A stretch of DNA of 64,000 nt, from NCBI RefSeq assembly GCF_000468535.1, contig NZ_AUQY01000005.1, forward strand, positions 329,343 through 393,342, written 5' to 3'. The stretch's first letter is position 1; the number at the start of each line of letters is the position of its first letter. This document shows, piece by piece, positions 51,174 to 60,319 of this stretch. This DNA is from Peptoniphilus mikwangii. GTDB taxonomy: Bacteria; Bacillota; Clostridia; Tissierellales; Peptoniphilaceae. Both the position numbers and the translations under genes were made by a program. The notes under the pieces are model-generated. The model made no database searches. It saw nothing but the letters and a program-made list of their open reading frames with translations, and was not told the DNA's origin.

Positions 51174-53198
51174 TTATTTATTATTTGATAAGTTATAGAT
51201 GATTTGTGCAACCTCAGCTCTTGTAAGAGGAGCTTTAGGTGCAAAATTATTGTTATCTTTTCCTTTTAATATTTTCATATTAGTAAGAAGTGCAACAGAG
51301 TCTTTTGCCCAATCGGAAATCATATTTTCATCAGCAAACTTAGTTTCTGATTTAACATCTTTTAATAAATCTGTATCAGTAGATAGATTTATATAATTAG
51401 CAAAAATTACTGCCATTTCTTCTCTTGTTAATTGTTCGTCAGGTTTTACAGTATTATCACTATATCCTTTGATTAATCCTTTTTCTACTGCCCAGTTCAT
51501 ATATTCTGTGTAGAATTTTCCTTTTTCAATGTCAGAAGCTTTAGGCTCTATATACTTACCATTTTCAACTTTTGCCATTCTACCTAAAATAGTTATAAAT
51601 TCAGCTCTTGTAATTTTGTTATTAGGAGCAAAATGTAATTGATCTACACCGGTAATAAGTTGTTTAGATAAACCGCTAAGGATGGCTTCATTTGCCCAGT
51701 GCTCATCAATATCAACTTTAGAAACTTTAGATAATTCATTTTTTAATCCCATTTCAAGTTCAAATGCTTTATTTGAAAGTTCAGTAACTTTTTCTGTTGA
51801 GAATTTTGCAGCTTCTTCTTTATTGCTGTTATATTTTTCAATCCATTGTTTTTCAATTTCAGGAAGTTCTGTCATAATTTTATCTTCAAAAGCCAGAATT
51901 TTATCTCTTGTAGATTTTCCCAAAGCATCTCTGTTTGAAGTTACTAAATCATTAACTGCACTTGCAACCCAATAATAAGAACCTTCATCATATACACCGC
52001 TATCATTATTAAATTCTTTTGTAGAACTATTTATATCTGCAAAAACAGGAATAAAAGGTATGTTAAGCGGACTTCCCAATGTCATCCACATTAGTCCGGG
52101 AGCTTCTGCAGGATAATTGTCTTTTATTTGGAAAATATGAGCTTGCATAGTGTTAATACTTCCTATTGGACGTTTGTAAGTATTAGTTTTGTCGTTATTT
52201 CTGATTTTTCTATTATCGCATGGTTTGTATTGAGTTCCTTCAAATCTGTTTCTCATTAAATTTAAAACATCTTTAATATCAATTTTTTTGCTGTTTTCAG
52301 ATAAAGAATTCAAAAGTTCAAATCTCTTAGCATCATAAGGAACCTTTGAGTTTGAGTCAAGTGCGTGAATTCCTGACCATACTCTTGAACGATTAACATC
52401 TCTTAGTTCTTTTGGACCATAAGATGCAGCCATATCCATTAAACCATCCTTAGTTTCTATATAAGTCTTTGCATCTTTGGCAATTTTAACAATATCTTTA
52501 GATGCTATAACATTTTCCTTATCATTTAAATTTACTCCGCCAAGCCAATAAGCATTAGGGAATACACTGAACTTATCAGAAGGATATTTTATTGCTACAT
52601 ATTGGTGTCCTGAATAAATTTCCATATACCATACTTCGTTTTTATCTCCGAAGACAACAATATCTCCCATAGATGCACCTTTTTCATCTATAGTTTTTGC
52701 AAGAAGTTCAATAGCTCCTCTTGCAGATTTTGCATGTGCTAATATAAATGTTGTCATAGAAGCTTCGTTTACACCATTTTCAATATAAGGATCTACAGCT
52801 TCAATTTCTTTTGAGTAATTGGCAGATACAGTACAGAATGCTCCTAATCCATATTCATTATATCCGGCAGCATCATATACACCTTGCTCCATATCAGCAG
52901 GTTTTTTAGTTGAGTCCGGAGTAGAAAAGAATTTTGCACTATCGGCAGGGTGTATGTATTCAAATCCATTATTTACATCAACAAGCTTATCGCCTTTTTT
53001 AAATTCTCCTCTTGGATGAACAACAAGTCGCATAGTTCTATTTCTTTCATAGTCTTCAGTTCTTCCGTAGATAAAACTGCCATCAGTAGTTAAATCTTTT
53101 CCAACTATTACACCTGTACAAGCGAAAACGTTTTGTGCCATACTAAAAACGAAAGAACAAGCGAGAGCAACGGCTAACATTTTTTTACTTTTTTTCAT
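51174..53198 (-). CDS. SLH-anchored C69-family dipeptidase
   Basis: Exported Ntn hydrolase (674 residues). Signal peptide 1-26 ends NVFA; the next residue, Cys27 (CTGVIVGKDLT), is the autocatalytic nucleophile of peptidase family C69, so signal cleavage itself would expose the active site. The C69 domain spans about 27-500, with SIYGRTEDYERNR-type and GEIVVFGDKNEVWYMEI strands. Three S-layer homology repeats follow (about 500-674): ITRAEFITILGRM, LTREEMAVIFANYI, LTRAEVAQIIYNLS. Probably a wall-bound dipeptidase that frees amino acids for fermentation. AGGAGG before the ATG. Confidence 0.9.
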   Translation of the reverse strand: MKKSKKMLAVALACSFVFSMAQNVFACTGVIVGKDLTTDGSFIYGRTEDYERNRTMRLVVHPRGEFKKGDKLVDVNNGFEYIHPADSAKFFSTPDSTKKPADMEQGVYDAAGYNEYGLGAFCTVSANYSKEIEAVDPYIENGVNEASMTTFILAHAKSARGAIELLAKTIDEKGASMGDIVVFGDKNEVWYMEIYSGHQYVAIKYPSDKFSVFPNAYWLGGVNLNDKENVIASKDIVKIAKDAKTYIETKDGLMDMAASYGPKELRDVNRSRVWSGIHALDSNSKVPYDAKRFELLNSLSENSKKIDIKDVLNLMRNRFEGTQYKPCDNRKIRNNDKTNTYKRPIGSINTMQAHIFQIKDNYPAEAPGLMWMTLGSPLNIPFIPVFADINSSTKEFNNDSGVYDEGSYYWVASAVNDLVTSNRDALGKSTRDKILAFEDKIMTELPEIEKQWIEKYNSNKEEAAKFSTEKVTELSNKAFELEMGLKNELSKVSKVDIDEHWANEAILSGLSKQLITGVDQLHFAPNNKITRAEFITILGRMAKVENGKYIEPKASDIEKGKFYTEYMNWAVEKGLIKGYSDNTVKPDEQLTREEMAVIFANYINLSTDTDLLKDVKSETKFADENMISDWAKDSVALLTNMKILKGKDNNNFAPKAPLTRAEVAQIIYNLSNNK

Positions 53199-53757
53199 AA
53201 TAATACCTCCTATTATTTGATTATAAATACTTAAAAGTGTAGTGTCAAATAATATTGAAATTAAAAGTCATTTTATTAGAAAATAATCAAACTGTATTTA
53301 ATCAGTATTTATTTTTTATCGAAATGTTTTCCGAAAATTAGTAGGTAGATTGATAAGTTTGATTTTAGCAATAAAATTTTTAAAAATTATAATTTAAAAG
53401 AAAAAGTAGTTGATTTTAGATTAAATATTATATACTATATCAGTATAGTTAATTATATTTGTTAAAAAAAAGTCTATTCTTGAAAATTATCATGTATATA
53501 AGTATAATAATATATGGGATAGGTTTCACAATATGGAATTTTGTTTATAACTATAATAAAATTTTTAAAAATTTAAATATTAATGCAAAAAATATAACTT
53601 ATGAGGGTAATAAAAAGAATAACTGTAAATTATACTCTCTTATATTACTGCATTAATTTATATAAATTTAATTTTATATTGTAAGATATTGTTTATAAAT
53701 ACAAAATATTTAAAGTTTAAGATTTGTTTAGGGTGTTACCCATAAAAAGGAGGAAAT
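53199..53757. other. AT-rich intergenic region before the thl-crt-hbd operon
   Basis: About 560 bases. A TTG-initiated frame at 53459-53656 lacks a ribosome site. Dyad ACTATA/TATAGT at about 53430-53445, and GGGT/ACCC hairpin (about 53731-53741) just before the thlA ribosome site. No clear Rex-type (TTGTTAA...) operator found. The region must contain promoters for both divergent genes. Confidence 0.35.
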
Positions 53758-54942
53758 ATGGAAAAAATCGTTATTGCTAGTGCTGCAAGAACACCGGTAG
53801 GTTCATTCGGAGGAGCATTAAAAGATGTAACAGCCGTTGAACTTGGAGTTATAGCTGCTAAAGAAGCTTTAAAAAGAGCTAATGTAAATCCAAGTGAAGT
53901 TGATGAAGTTATAATAGGAAATGTTCTTCAAGCCGGACTTGGACAAAATGTTGCAAGACAAGTTACTATCGGAGCAGGTATACCTGTTGAGGTTCCTGCA
54001 ATGACAATAAATAAGGTTTGCGGATCAGGATTAAGAGCAGTTTCACTTGCAGCTCAAATTATTAAAGCAGGAGATGCGGAAGTTGTTCTAGCGGGTGGTT
54101 GTGAGTCTATGTCAAGAGCTCCTTATGTTTTAAATAAAGCAAGATGGGGTTCAAGAATGGGCGATGATACTCTTGTTGACGCTATGATTAAAGATGGACT
54201 TTGGGATGCATTTAATAACTATCACATGGGAATTACTGCAGAAAATGTAAGTGAAGAATTTGGAATAGATAGAAATATGCAAGATAAGATTGCTTGTGTA
54301 TCTCAAAACAGAGCTTCTAAGGCAAGAGCTGAAGGAGTATTTAAGGATGAAATAGTTGCCGTTGAAATTAAAGACAGAAAAGGTAATGTAAAAGTAATAG
54401 ATACTGATGAATTTATAAAAGACGGAGTAACAGAAGAAACTTTAGCAAAATTAAAGCCGGCTTTTAAAAGAGATGGCGGAACTGTAACTGCAGGTAATGC
54501 ATCAGGAATTAATGATGGTGCAGCTATGCTTGTTGTGATGACAGAAAAAAAAGCTAAAGAGTTGGGAGTAAAGCCTCTTGCTACAATTCTTTCATATGCA
54601 TCTGCAGGGGTAGATCCTAAAATTATGGGAACAGGACCTATACCTTCTTCCAGAAAGGCTTTAGAAAAAGCGGGACTTACTGTTTCGGATCTTGATTTAA
54701 TTGAAGCTAATGAAGCATTTGCAGCACAGGCAGGTGCAGTAGCAAAAGAGCTTGGTCTTGATATGGATAAAGTTAATGTAAATGGAGGAGCTATTGCAAT
54801 AGGTCACCCGATTGGTGCAAGTGGAGCAAGAATTCTTACAACATTATTATTTGAAATGAACAGAAGAGATGCAAAGAAAGGCTTAGCAACTTTATGTATA
54901 GGTGGAGGACAAGGTACGGCTCTTGTAGTTGAAAGGGATTAA
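53758..54942 (+). CDS. thlA: Acetyl-CoA C-acetyltransferase (thiolase)
   Basis: Biosynthetic thiolase (394 residues), joining two acetyl-CoA to acetoacetyl-CoA or the reverse. Acyl-enzyme Cys88 in NKVCGSGL, then [11 protein letters not shown] (about 113-123), NEAFAAQ (about 320), [16 protein letters not shown] (about 343-358) with the catalytic His, and [11 protein letters not shown] with Cys near 382. AGGAGG before the ATG. First of thlA-crt-hbd, linking the crotonyl-CoA from glutamate to acetyl-CoA. Confidence 0.95.
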   Translation: MEKIVIASAARTPVGSFGGALKDVTAVELGVIAAKEALKRANVNPSEVDEVIIGNVLQAGLGQNVARQVTIGAGIPVEVPAMTINKVCGSGLRAVSLAAQIIKAGDAEVVLAGGCESMSRAPYVLNKARWGSRMGDDTLVDAMIKDGLWDAFNNYHMGITAENVSEEFGIDRNMQDKIACVSQNRASKARAEGVFKDEIVAVEIKDRKGNVKVIDTDEFIKDGVTEETLAKLKPAFKRDGGTVTAGNASGINDGAAMLVVMTEKKAKELGVKPLATILSYASAGVDPKIMGTGPIPSSRKALEKAGLTVSDLDLIEANEAFAAQAGAVAKELGLDMDKVNVNGGAIAIGHPIGASGARILTTLLFEMNRRDAKKGLATLCIGGGQGTALVVERD

Positions 54943-54956
54943 AGGTCAGTATAAGA

Positions 54957-55736
54957 ATGGACTATAAATTTTTAGATTGTAAAAAAGATGATGGGATATT
55001 TACTATTAAGATCTGTAAGGAAAAAACTTTAAATGCGCTTAATACAGAATTGATGGCGGAAATTGACAGTATTTTTACAGAGATTTTGGAAATGGATGAT
55101 GTTGAAGTTGTAATAATTACCGGAAGTGGAAAAGCGTTTGTTGCAGGTGCGGACATATCTCATATGGCAAATATAGATACAAAAGAGGCATTTGCTTTTG
55201 CTAAAGCGGGCACTACCGCATTTGCAAAAATAGAGAGATTGAATAAACCTGTAATAGCTGCCATAAATGGATTCGCACTTGGCGGAGGCTGTGAACTTGC
55301 TCTTTCCTGTGATATTAGAATAGCATCTTTAAATGCAAAGCTTGGACTTCCCGAGGTTAGTCTTGGAATTATTCCGGGATTTGGAGGAACTCAAAGACTT
55401 CCACGTACAGTTGGAATTTCAAAAGCAAAAGAATTAATTTATACAGGAGAATTTATTTCAGCTGAAGAAGCACTTAAGATAGGGTTAATATCTCAAGTTG
55501 TAGAGCCGGAAGAGTTAATGGATAAGGCTTTAGAAATAGCTGCCAAGATAATAAAAAATTCAAAACTTGCAGTTAGATATGCTAAAGAGGCTATAAATAC
55601 CGGACTTCAAGCAGATATTGCTACGGGAATGAATATTGAAAGTGCAAATTTTGCATTATGTTTTGCAACTGAAGATCAAAAAGAAGGGATGACTTCTTTC
55701 TTAAATAAGAAGGCACCTAAGTTTAGTGGTCAGTAG
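54957..55736 (+). CDS. crt: 3-hydroxybutyryl-CoA dehydratase (crotonase)
   Basis: Crotonase (259 residues) interconverting 3-hydroxybutyryl-CoA and crotonyl-CoA. The oxyanion loop AFVAGADISHM (about 61-71) and GFALGGGCELALSCDIRIA (about 103-121), with catalytic Glu, then LPEVSLGIIPGFGGTQRLPR (about 129-148) with the second Glu, are all present. Between thlA (14 bases) and hbd (18 bases), so one operon. A GGTCAG-type rather than strong Shine-Dalgarno lies upstream. Confidence 0.93.
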   Translation: MDYKFLDCKKDDGIFTIKICKEKTLNALNTELMAEIDSIFTEILEMDDVEVVIITGSGKAFVAGADISHMANIDTKEAFAFAKAGTTAFAKIERLNKPVIAAINGFALGGGCELALSCDIRIASLNAKLGLPEVSLGIIPGFGGTQRLPRTVGISKAKELIYTGEFISAEEALKIGLISQVVEPEELMDKALEIAAKIIKNSKLAVRYAKEAINTGLQADIATGMNIESANFALCFATEDQKEGMTSFLNKKAPKFSGQ

Positions 55737-55754
55737 ATATTGGAGGAATAAAAG

Positions 55755-56597
55755 ATGAAAATTGCTGTAATAGGCTCAGGAATTATGGGTTCAGGTATAG
55801 CACAGGTACTTGCAGTTAAACATGAAGTTGTTGTAAGGGATATTGCGCCTGAAGCTTTAGAACGTGCTAAAGAAAGAATAAAAAGCGGATATGAAAAAAA
55901 TGTTGCAAAAGGCAGAATGACTGAAGAAGAAATGACTCAGGCCTTAAAAAATCTGTCTACGTCAAATGATATTTCAGATATTAAAGATGCGGATCTTGTA
56001 ATAGAGGCTGCAACAGAAAATCCTACAATAAAAAAAGCTATTTTTAAAGAACTTGATGAAGTATGTAAGGAATCTACAATTCTTGCATCAAATACATCTT
56101 CATTATCAATTACCGATATAGGAGCTTCAACAAAAAGACCGGAAAAAGTTATTGGAATGCACTTTTTCAATCCGGTTCCTGCAATGAAGCTTGTGGAAGT
56201 TATTTCAGGACATATCACAGATGAAAATGTTAAAAATACAATTATAGAACTTTCAAAAGAAATAGGAAAAACTCCTGTTGAAGTAGCAGAAGCACCGGGA
56301 TTTGTAGTAAACAGAATTCTTATTCCTATGATAAATGAAGCTGTCGGTATTTATGCTGAGGGAATTGCAACTGTAGAAGATATTGACAGTGCAATGAAAC
56401 TTGGAGCAAATCAACCTATGGGACCTCTTGAACTTGGAGATTTGGTAGGGCTTGATGTAGTGCTTGCAATAATGGATGTTCTTTATGAAGAATTTAAAGA
56501 CCCTAAGTATAGAGCGCATACTCTTCTTAGAAAGATGGTTCGTGCAGGACTTTTAGGAAGAAAGTCAGGTAAAGGATTCTATAACTATTCTAAATAA
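55755..56597 (+). CDS. hbd: 3-hydroxybutyryl-CoA dehydrogenase
   Basis: NAD(P)-dependent enzyme (280 residues). Rossmann motif GSGIMGSGIA (about 7-16), ASNTSSLSIT (about 112-121), HFFNPVPAMKLVEV (about 136-149) with the catalytic His, and ligand Glu in this loop; GFVVNRILIPMINEA (about 181-195) leads into the C domain. Last gene of the operon; strong terminator after it. A butyryl-CoA dehydrogenase/Etf gene, expected for butyrate formation, is not adjacent. Confidence 0.95.
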   Translation: MKIAVIGSGIMGSGIAQVLAVKHEVVVRDIAPEALERAKERIKSGYEKNVAKGRMTEEEMTQALKNLSTSNDISDIKDADLVIEAATENPTIKKAIFKELDEVCKESTILASNTSSLSITDIGASTKRPEKVIGMHFFNPVPAMKLVEVISGHITDENVKNTIIELSKEIGKTPVEVAEAPGFVVNRILIPMINEAVGIYAEGIATVEDIDSAMKLGANQPMGPLELGDLVGLDVVLAIMDVLYEEFKDPKYRAHTLLRKMVRAGLLGRKSGKGFYNYSK

Positions 56598-56602
56598 TAT
56601 TT

Positions 56603-56632
56603 ACTCTGTGATTATAAGTATAGTCACAGAGT
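56603..56632 (+). terminator. Terminator of thlA-crt-hbd
   Basis: ACTCTGTGA / TCACAGAGT 9-bp stem, 12-base loop, then TTTTTT. Confidence 0.87.
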
Positions 56633-56723
56633 TTTTTATAAAAATTGATTTATACGGATATTAAATTAGTGCGATATTAAATAAAAAGAGTTATAATGTA
56701 GTTATAAGGAAAGAGGTGTAAAT

Positions 56724-57938
56724 ATGAATAAAAAAAGTTTTTTTAATAGCTTGGTATTTAAGTTGGTGTTGGGAATTTTAATAGGTATGGGAATAGGTTC
56801 TATAGTAAGCGAATCTATAATAGCAATAATTCATTCTATAAAACAAATTTTAGGAGATTTGATCGGATATATAGTTCCTCTTATAATACTTGGTTTTATA
56901 ACACCCGCTATAGTTTCATTAAAAGATAGTGCAGGTAAAATTTTGTCAACTACCTTGGTAATTTGTTATACATCTTCGGTAGGAGCGGCTATTATGAGTT
57001 TAATAGCAGGTAGAATAATAATCCCGAACCTGAATATTGCAAGTAATACTTCGGGAGTAAATTCAATTCCGGAATCTATATTTAAACTTTCAATAAGTCC
57101 GATTATGCCTGTAATGACAGCTCTTGTTACATCGGTTATACTTGGGCTTGCAGTTCTATGGACAAATTCAAAGTCTTGGGAAAATTTATTGCTTGAGTTT
57201 AATAAAATAGTTCTTGCAATAGTTGATAAAGTTGTAATAACAATATTGCCTATTTATATCGCAACAACATTTGCGGAACTTGCGTATGAAGGAGCAATAA
57301 TACATGAATTACCGGTATTTTTAAAGGTTATATTAATTGTAATAGTGGGTCATTATATTTGGATGGCATTGCTTTATTCTTTGGCGGGAATTATATCTAA
57401 AACAAATCCGAAAGAAGTTTTTAAACATTATTCACCGGCATATATAACAGCACTTGGGACAATGTCATCAGCAGCAACACTTTCAGTTGCATTAAAATGT
57501 GCAAGGAAATCGAAAGTATTAGATCCGAAAATTCGTGACTTTGTAATTCCGCTTTGTGCCAATACACATTTATGCGGTTCTGTTCTTACAGAAGTATTTT
57601 TTGTAATGACAGTATCACAAGTTTTATATGGAAAATTACCGGATGTACAGACTATGATAGTATTTATTTTACTGCTTGGTATTTTTGCGATAGCTGCACC
57701 TGGAGTACCGGGTGGAACAGTAGTTGCATCGCTTGGATTAATAACATCTGTACTTTTATTTGACGATACAGGAACAGCACTTATGCTTTCTATTTTTGCA
57801 TTGCAAGATAGTTTTGGAACAGCATGTAATGTAACAGGTGATGGAGCAATAGCTTTAATGGTAACAGGAATATTTAATAAAGTTCCCGGTAGAAACGGAA
57901 ATCCGGAATATATACCATCAGTGGAAACTGAAAAATAA
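56724..57938 (+). CDS. DAACS-family amino-acid:cation symporter (second paralog)
   Basis: Paralog (404 residues) of the symporter at 12331-13557, with the same landmarks: ALGTMSSAATLSV (about 251-263), AAPGVPGGTVV (about 332-342) and QDSFGTACNVTGDGA (about 366-380). About eight helices with two re-entrant loops. It stands alone between two terminators, 335 bases upstream of the cysteine desulfidase-family gene. Substrate unclear: an L-amino acid (Ser, Thr, Cys or Glu) with Na+ or H+. Confidence 0.85.
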   Translation: MNKKSFFNSLVFKLVLGILIGMGIGSIVSESIIAIIHSIKQILGDLIGYIVPLIILGFITPAIVSLKDSAGKILSTTLVICYTSSVGAAIMSLIAGRIIIPNLNIASNTSGVNSIPESIFKLSISPIMPVMTALVTSVILGLAVLWTNSKSWENLLLEFNKIVLAIVDKVVITILPIYIATTFAELAYEGAIIHELPVFLKVILIVIVGHYIWMALLYSLAGIISKTNPKEVFKHYSPAYITALGTMSSAATLSVALKCARKSKVLDPKIRDFVIPLCANTHLCGSVLTEVFFVMTVSQVLYGKLPDVQTMIVFILLLGIFAIAAPGVPGGTVVASLGLITSVLLFDDTGTALMLSIFALQDSFGTACNVTGDGAIALMVTGIFNKVPGRNGNPEYIPSVETEK

Positions 57939-58273
57939 AAAATAGGTTTTTAGGCAAACTGACATAAAAATATCATAAGATGCAGTAAAATTAAGAGTTT
58001 TCTATGCAACCGAGAAGCAGAATAAAATAAATAATTTAATAGTAAATTTATAAAGGGATGATTCCATAAGGAGCATCCCTTTTCATATTTGTAGGAGACA
58101 TAGATTTTCGGCAAGTCTATGTCATTTTTCATGTTATTGTTTATATTTTTACCTTGTTTCAATATTTTGTTAATTCAGAATCCCATTAAGAGTCTATTTT
58201 AAAATTAGGGTTCATTTTTTTGAAATTATATATTAGAATATATACACAGTAACAAAAATGATAGGAGAATTTA
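57939..58273. other. Intergenic region with tandem terminators
   Basis: Two hairpins: AAAGGGATG/CATCCCTTT (58052-58082) and GACATAGATT/AAGTCTATGTC (58097-58123), the second followed by ATTTTT. The remaining 150 bases before the next gene show no ORF or recognisable riboswitch. Confidence 0.6.
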
Positions 58274-59539
58274 ATGAATTATACAGAATTATTAAAGAGA
58301 GAACTAATACCTGCATTTGGATGTACAGAACCGATAGCCTTGGCGTATGCTTCTGCAAAGGCGGCAAGAGTTTTAAATAATGTGCCTGATAAAATTGAGG
58401 CTAATGTTTCGGGAAATATTATAAAAAATGCGAACTCAGTAAAGGTTCCCGGAACTGATGGAAGAAAAGGACTTGAAATTTCGATTGTATCCGGAGCGTT
58501 ACTTGGAGATGCTGATAAAGAACTTGAAGTATTGGCGGGAATAGATAAATCTAAGTTAATAGAATGTGACAAGTTAATTGAAGATGGTATCTGTAAAATT
58601 AATTTAGAAGAAGGTATAGCAGGACTCTACATAGATATAAAAGTAAAAAAAGATGACGACTATGCAAGAGTTGTAATAGAGGGCGGACACACTAATATAA
58701 CTTTAATTGAAAAAAATAGTGAAATTTTATTTAAAGGCAGTTCAGAAAGGACAATAGAAGAAGAAATAGAATTTGATTTTGATAAAATTTATGATTATTC
58801 AAAAAATGTAGATTATTCTGAAATTAAAAATATATTGGATATGCAGATAGATTATAATTATGATATAGCTAAAGAGGGATTAGATAATCAGTGGGGCTCA
58901 AATATTGGAAGCATTATACTTGATAATTATTCAAAAAACTATTCGGAAAGACTTGTTGCCTATGCAAGTGCAGGTTCTGATGCAAGAATGAGCGGATGCG
59001 AAAAACCTGTTGTAATAAATTCCGGTTCAGGAAATCAAGGGATAACGGTAGCTGTTCCTATAATTGTATATGCAAAGGAAAATAATGTTAGTGACGATAG
59101 CTTGTACAGAGCGCTTATATTTGCAAATCTTATTGGATTATATATGAAGCAGGGAATCGGAAAATTGTCTGCATATTGCGGAGTTGTTTCGGCAGCTGCT
59201 GCCTCTGTTTGTGGAGTAGGAATACTAAAAGGTGAAAAAAGAGAAGTTCTAAAAGAAACTTTATCAAATGCCTTAGCTGTAAATTCGGGACTTATCTGTG
59301 ACGGAGCAAAGCCGTCATGTGCTATGAAAATAGCATCAAGTCTTAGAAATGCATTTTTGGCATATGATCAAGCAAAGAGTGAAAATTCATTTGAAGCCGG
59401 AGACGGAATTGTAAAAGCTGATTTGGACAGTACTATTAAAACGGTAGGACATATAGCAAGATATGGAATGAAGACAACAGATGAAGTTATATTAAATGAA
59501 ATGTTGAATGATGAAACTTATATTGAAAATATAAAATAA
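58274..59539 (+). CDS. L-cysteine desulfidase family (UPF0597) protein
   Basis: Protein of 421 residues in the family containing archaeal L-cysteine desulfidase and YhaM, homologous to the iron-sulfur serine dehydratase alpha chain. N-terminal LIPAFGCTEPIALAYA (about 12-27) has the conserved Cys, CEKPVVINSGSGNQGI (about 238-253) another, AYCGVVSAAAASVCG (about 294-308) and LICDGAKPSCAMKI (about 341-354) the further Cys. Expected to release H2S, ammonia and pyruvate from cysteine, or deaminate serine. GGAG before ATG; terminator after. Confidence 0.82.
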   Translation: MNYTELLKRELIPAFGCTEPIALAYASAKAARVLNNVPDKIEANVSGNIIKNANSVKVPGTDGRKGLEISIVSGALLGDADKELEVLAGIDKSKLIECDKLIEDGICKINLEEGIAGLYIDIKVKKDDDYARVVIEGGHTNITLIEKNSEILFKGSSERTIEEEIEFDFDKIYDYSKNVDYSEIKNILDMQIDYNYDIAKEGLDNQWGSNIGSIILDNYSKNYSERLVAYASAGSDARMSGCEKPVVINSGSGNQGITVAVPIIVYAKENNVSDDSLYRALIFANLIGLYMKQGIGKLSAYCGVVSAAAASVCGVGILKGEKREVLKETLSNALAVNSGLICDGAKPSCAMKIASSLRNAFLAYDQAKSENSFEAGDGIVKADLDSTIKTVGHIARYGMKTTDEVILNEMLNDETYIENIK

Positions 59540-59568
59540 TAAAGCAAGGGTTATGCCCTTGCTTTATT
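59538..59568. terminator. Shared terminator of the desulfidase-family and DUF47 genes
   Basis: 13-base arms AATAAAGCAAGGG / CCCTTGCTTTATT with a 5-base loop at the meeting point of the convergent genes. Confidence 0.85.
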
Positions 59569-60191
59569 TATATACTTTTAAAAAATGCTTTGCTTACAAC
59601 TATACCCGTATGTTTGCACTTGTCGGTGCATTTTTCCATCTGGTGAATAATTTCTTCCCATTGCATTAATGCTATCGGATCATTTTCTTCTTTAAATAAA
59701 TTTTTTGTGGTTTCAATATATATTTTATCGGCTTTATCTTCAAGGTATTCAAGCTTTTCAATGTATTCTTTTAAGCTTTTAAAATTCTTATGTGATTTAA
59801 GTTTTTTAAGCATTTCATTTATAACGGAAATACTTTCAGAAATAATTTCTATAAAATTTTTTACATCAGTTCGCATTTCCTTAATAGCAAAAGTGTAGAA
59901 ACATTGAGTTAGAGTTTCGATAGAGTCTATGATTGAGTCGACAGCTTCTCCGATTGCGAATATATCTTCTTTTTTAAAAGGGAGCATATATTGGTTAATC
60001 AGATTTTTATTTAAATTATGAACAGTCGAATCTGCGCTGTGTTCTATCGAATGCATCTCCATCATTAAATATTTCATATCATTGTAATTAAACTCACTAT
60101 AAATTCTATTTAGCATACTTGCAGCTTTTGATGCTTGATCACCAAGCTCAATCAGAAGGTCAAAGTAATTATTTTTTTTCATATTAATCAC
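59568..60191 (-). CDS. DUF47/PhoU-like phosphate-transport accessory protein
   Basis: All-helical cytoplasmic protein of 207 residues in the DUF47 (YkaA-type) family related to PhoU, usually encoded beside Pit-type phosphate transporters. Characteristic: the FDLLIELGDQASKAASML start, ALMEMHSIEHSADSTVHNLNKNL (about 48-70) and IFAIGEAVDSIIDSIET (about 79-95), with repeated E-x3-D patterns that can bind metal. Divergent from the Na/Pi-type transporter gene 128 bases upstream, supporting a phosphate role; no Pit gene is adjacent. Confidence 0.82.
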   Translation of the reverse strand: MINMKKNNYFDLLIELGDQASKAASMLNRIYSEFNYNDMKYLMMEMHSIEHSADSTVHNLNKNLINQYMLPFKKEDIFAIGEAVDSIIDSIETLTQCFYTFAIKEMRTDVKNFIEIISESISVINEMLKKLKSHKNFKSLKEYIEKLEYLEDKADKIYIETTKNLFKEENDPIALMQWEEIIHQMEKCTDKCKHTGIVVSKAFFKSI

Positions 60192-60319
60192 CTATAAATT
60201 AATTTAACACAAAAATATTTATAAGACAATTAAATTAATTTTAGAATGAACAAAAATTTTGTTGAAAAAATTTATTTATAAGTTATTATATTGAGTAGAT
60301 ATATATTTTGGAGGAAAAA

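Noticed and set aside
53459-53656. 65-codon frame with a hydrophobic segment before thlA
   Set aside because: It starts at TTG with no ribosome site, is very A/T-rich with Asn/Lys/Ile runs expected from composition, and matches nothing I know.
53199-53757. Rex operator upstream of thlA
   Set aside because: Only a half-like TTGTTAA at 53458 without a matching inverted half site.
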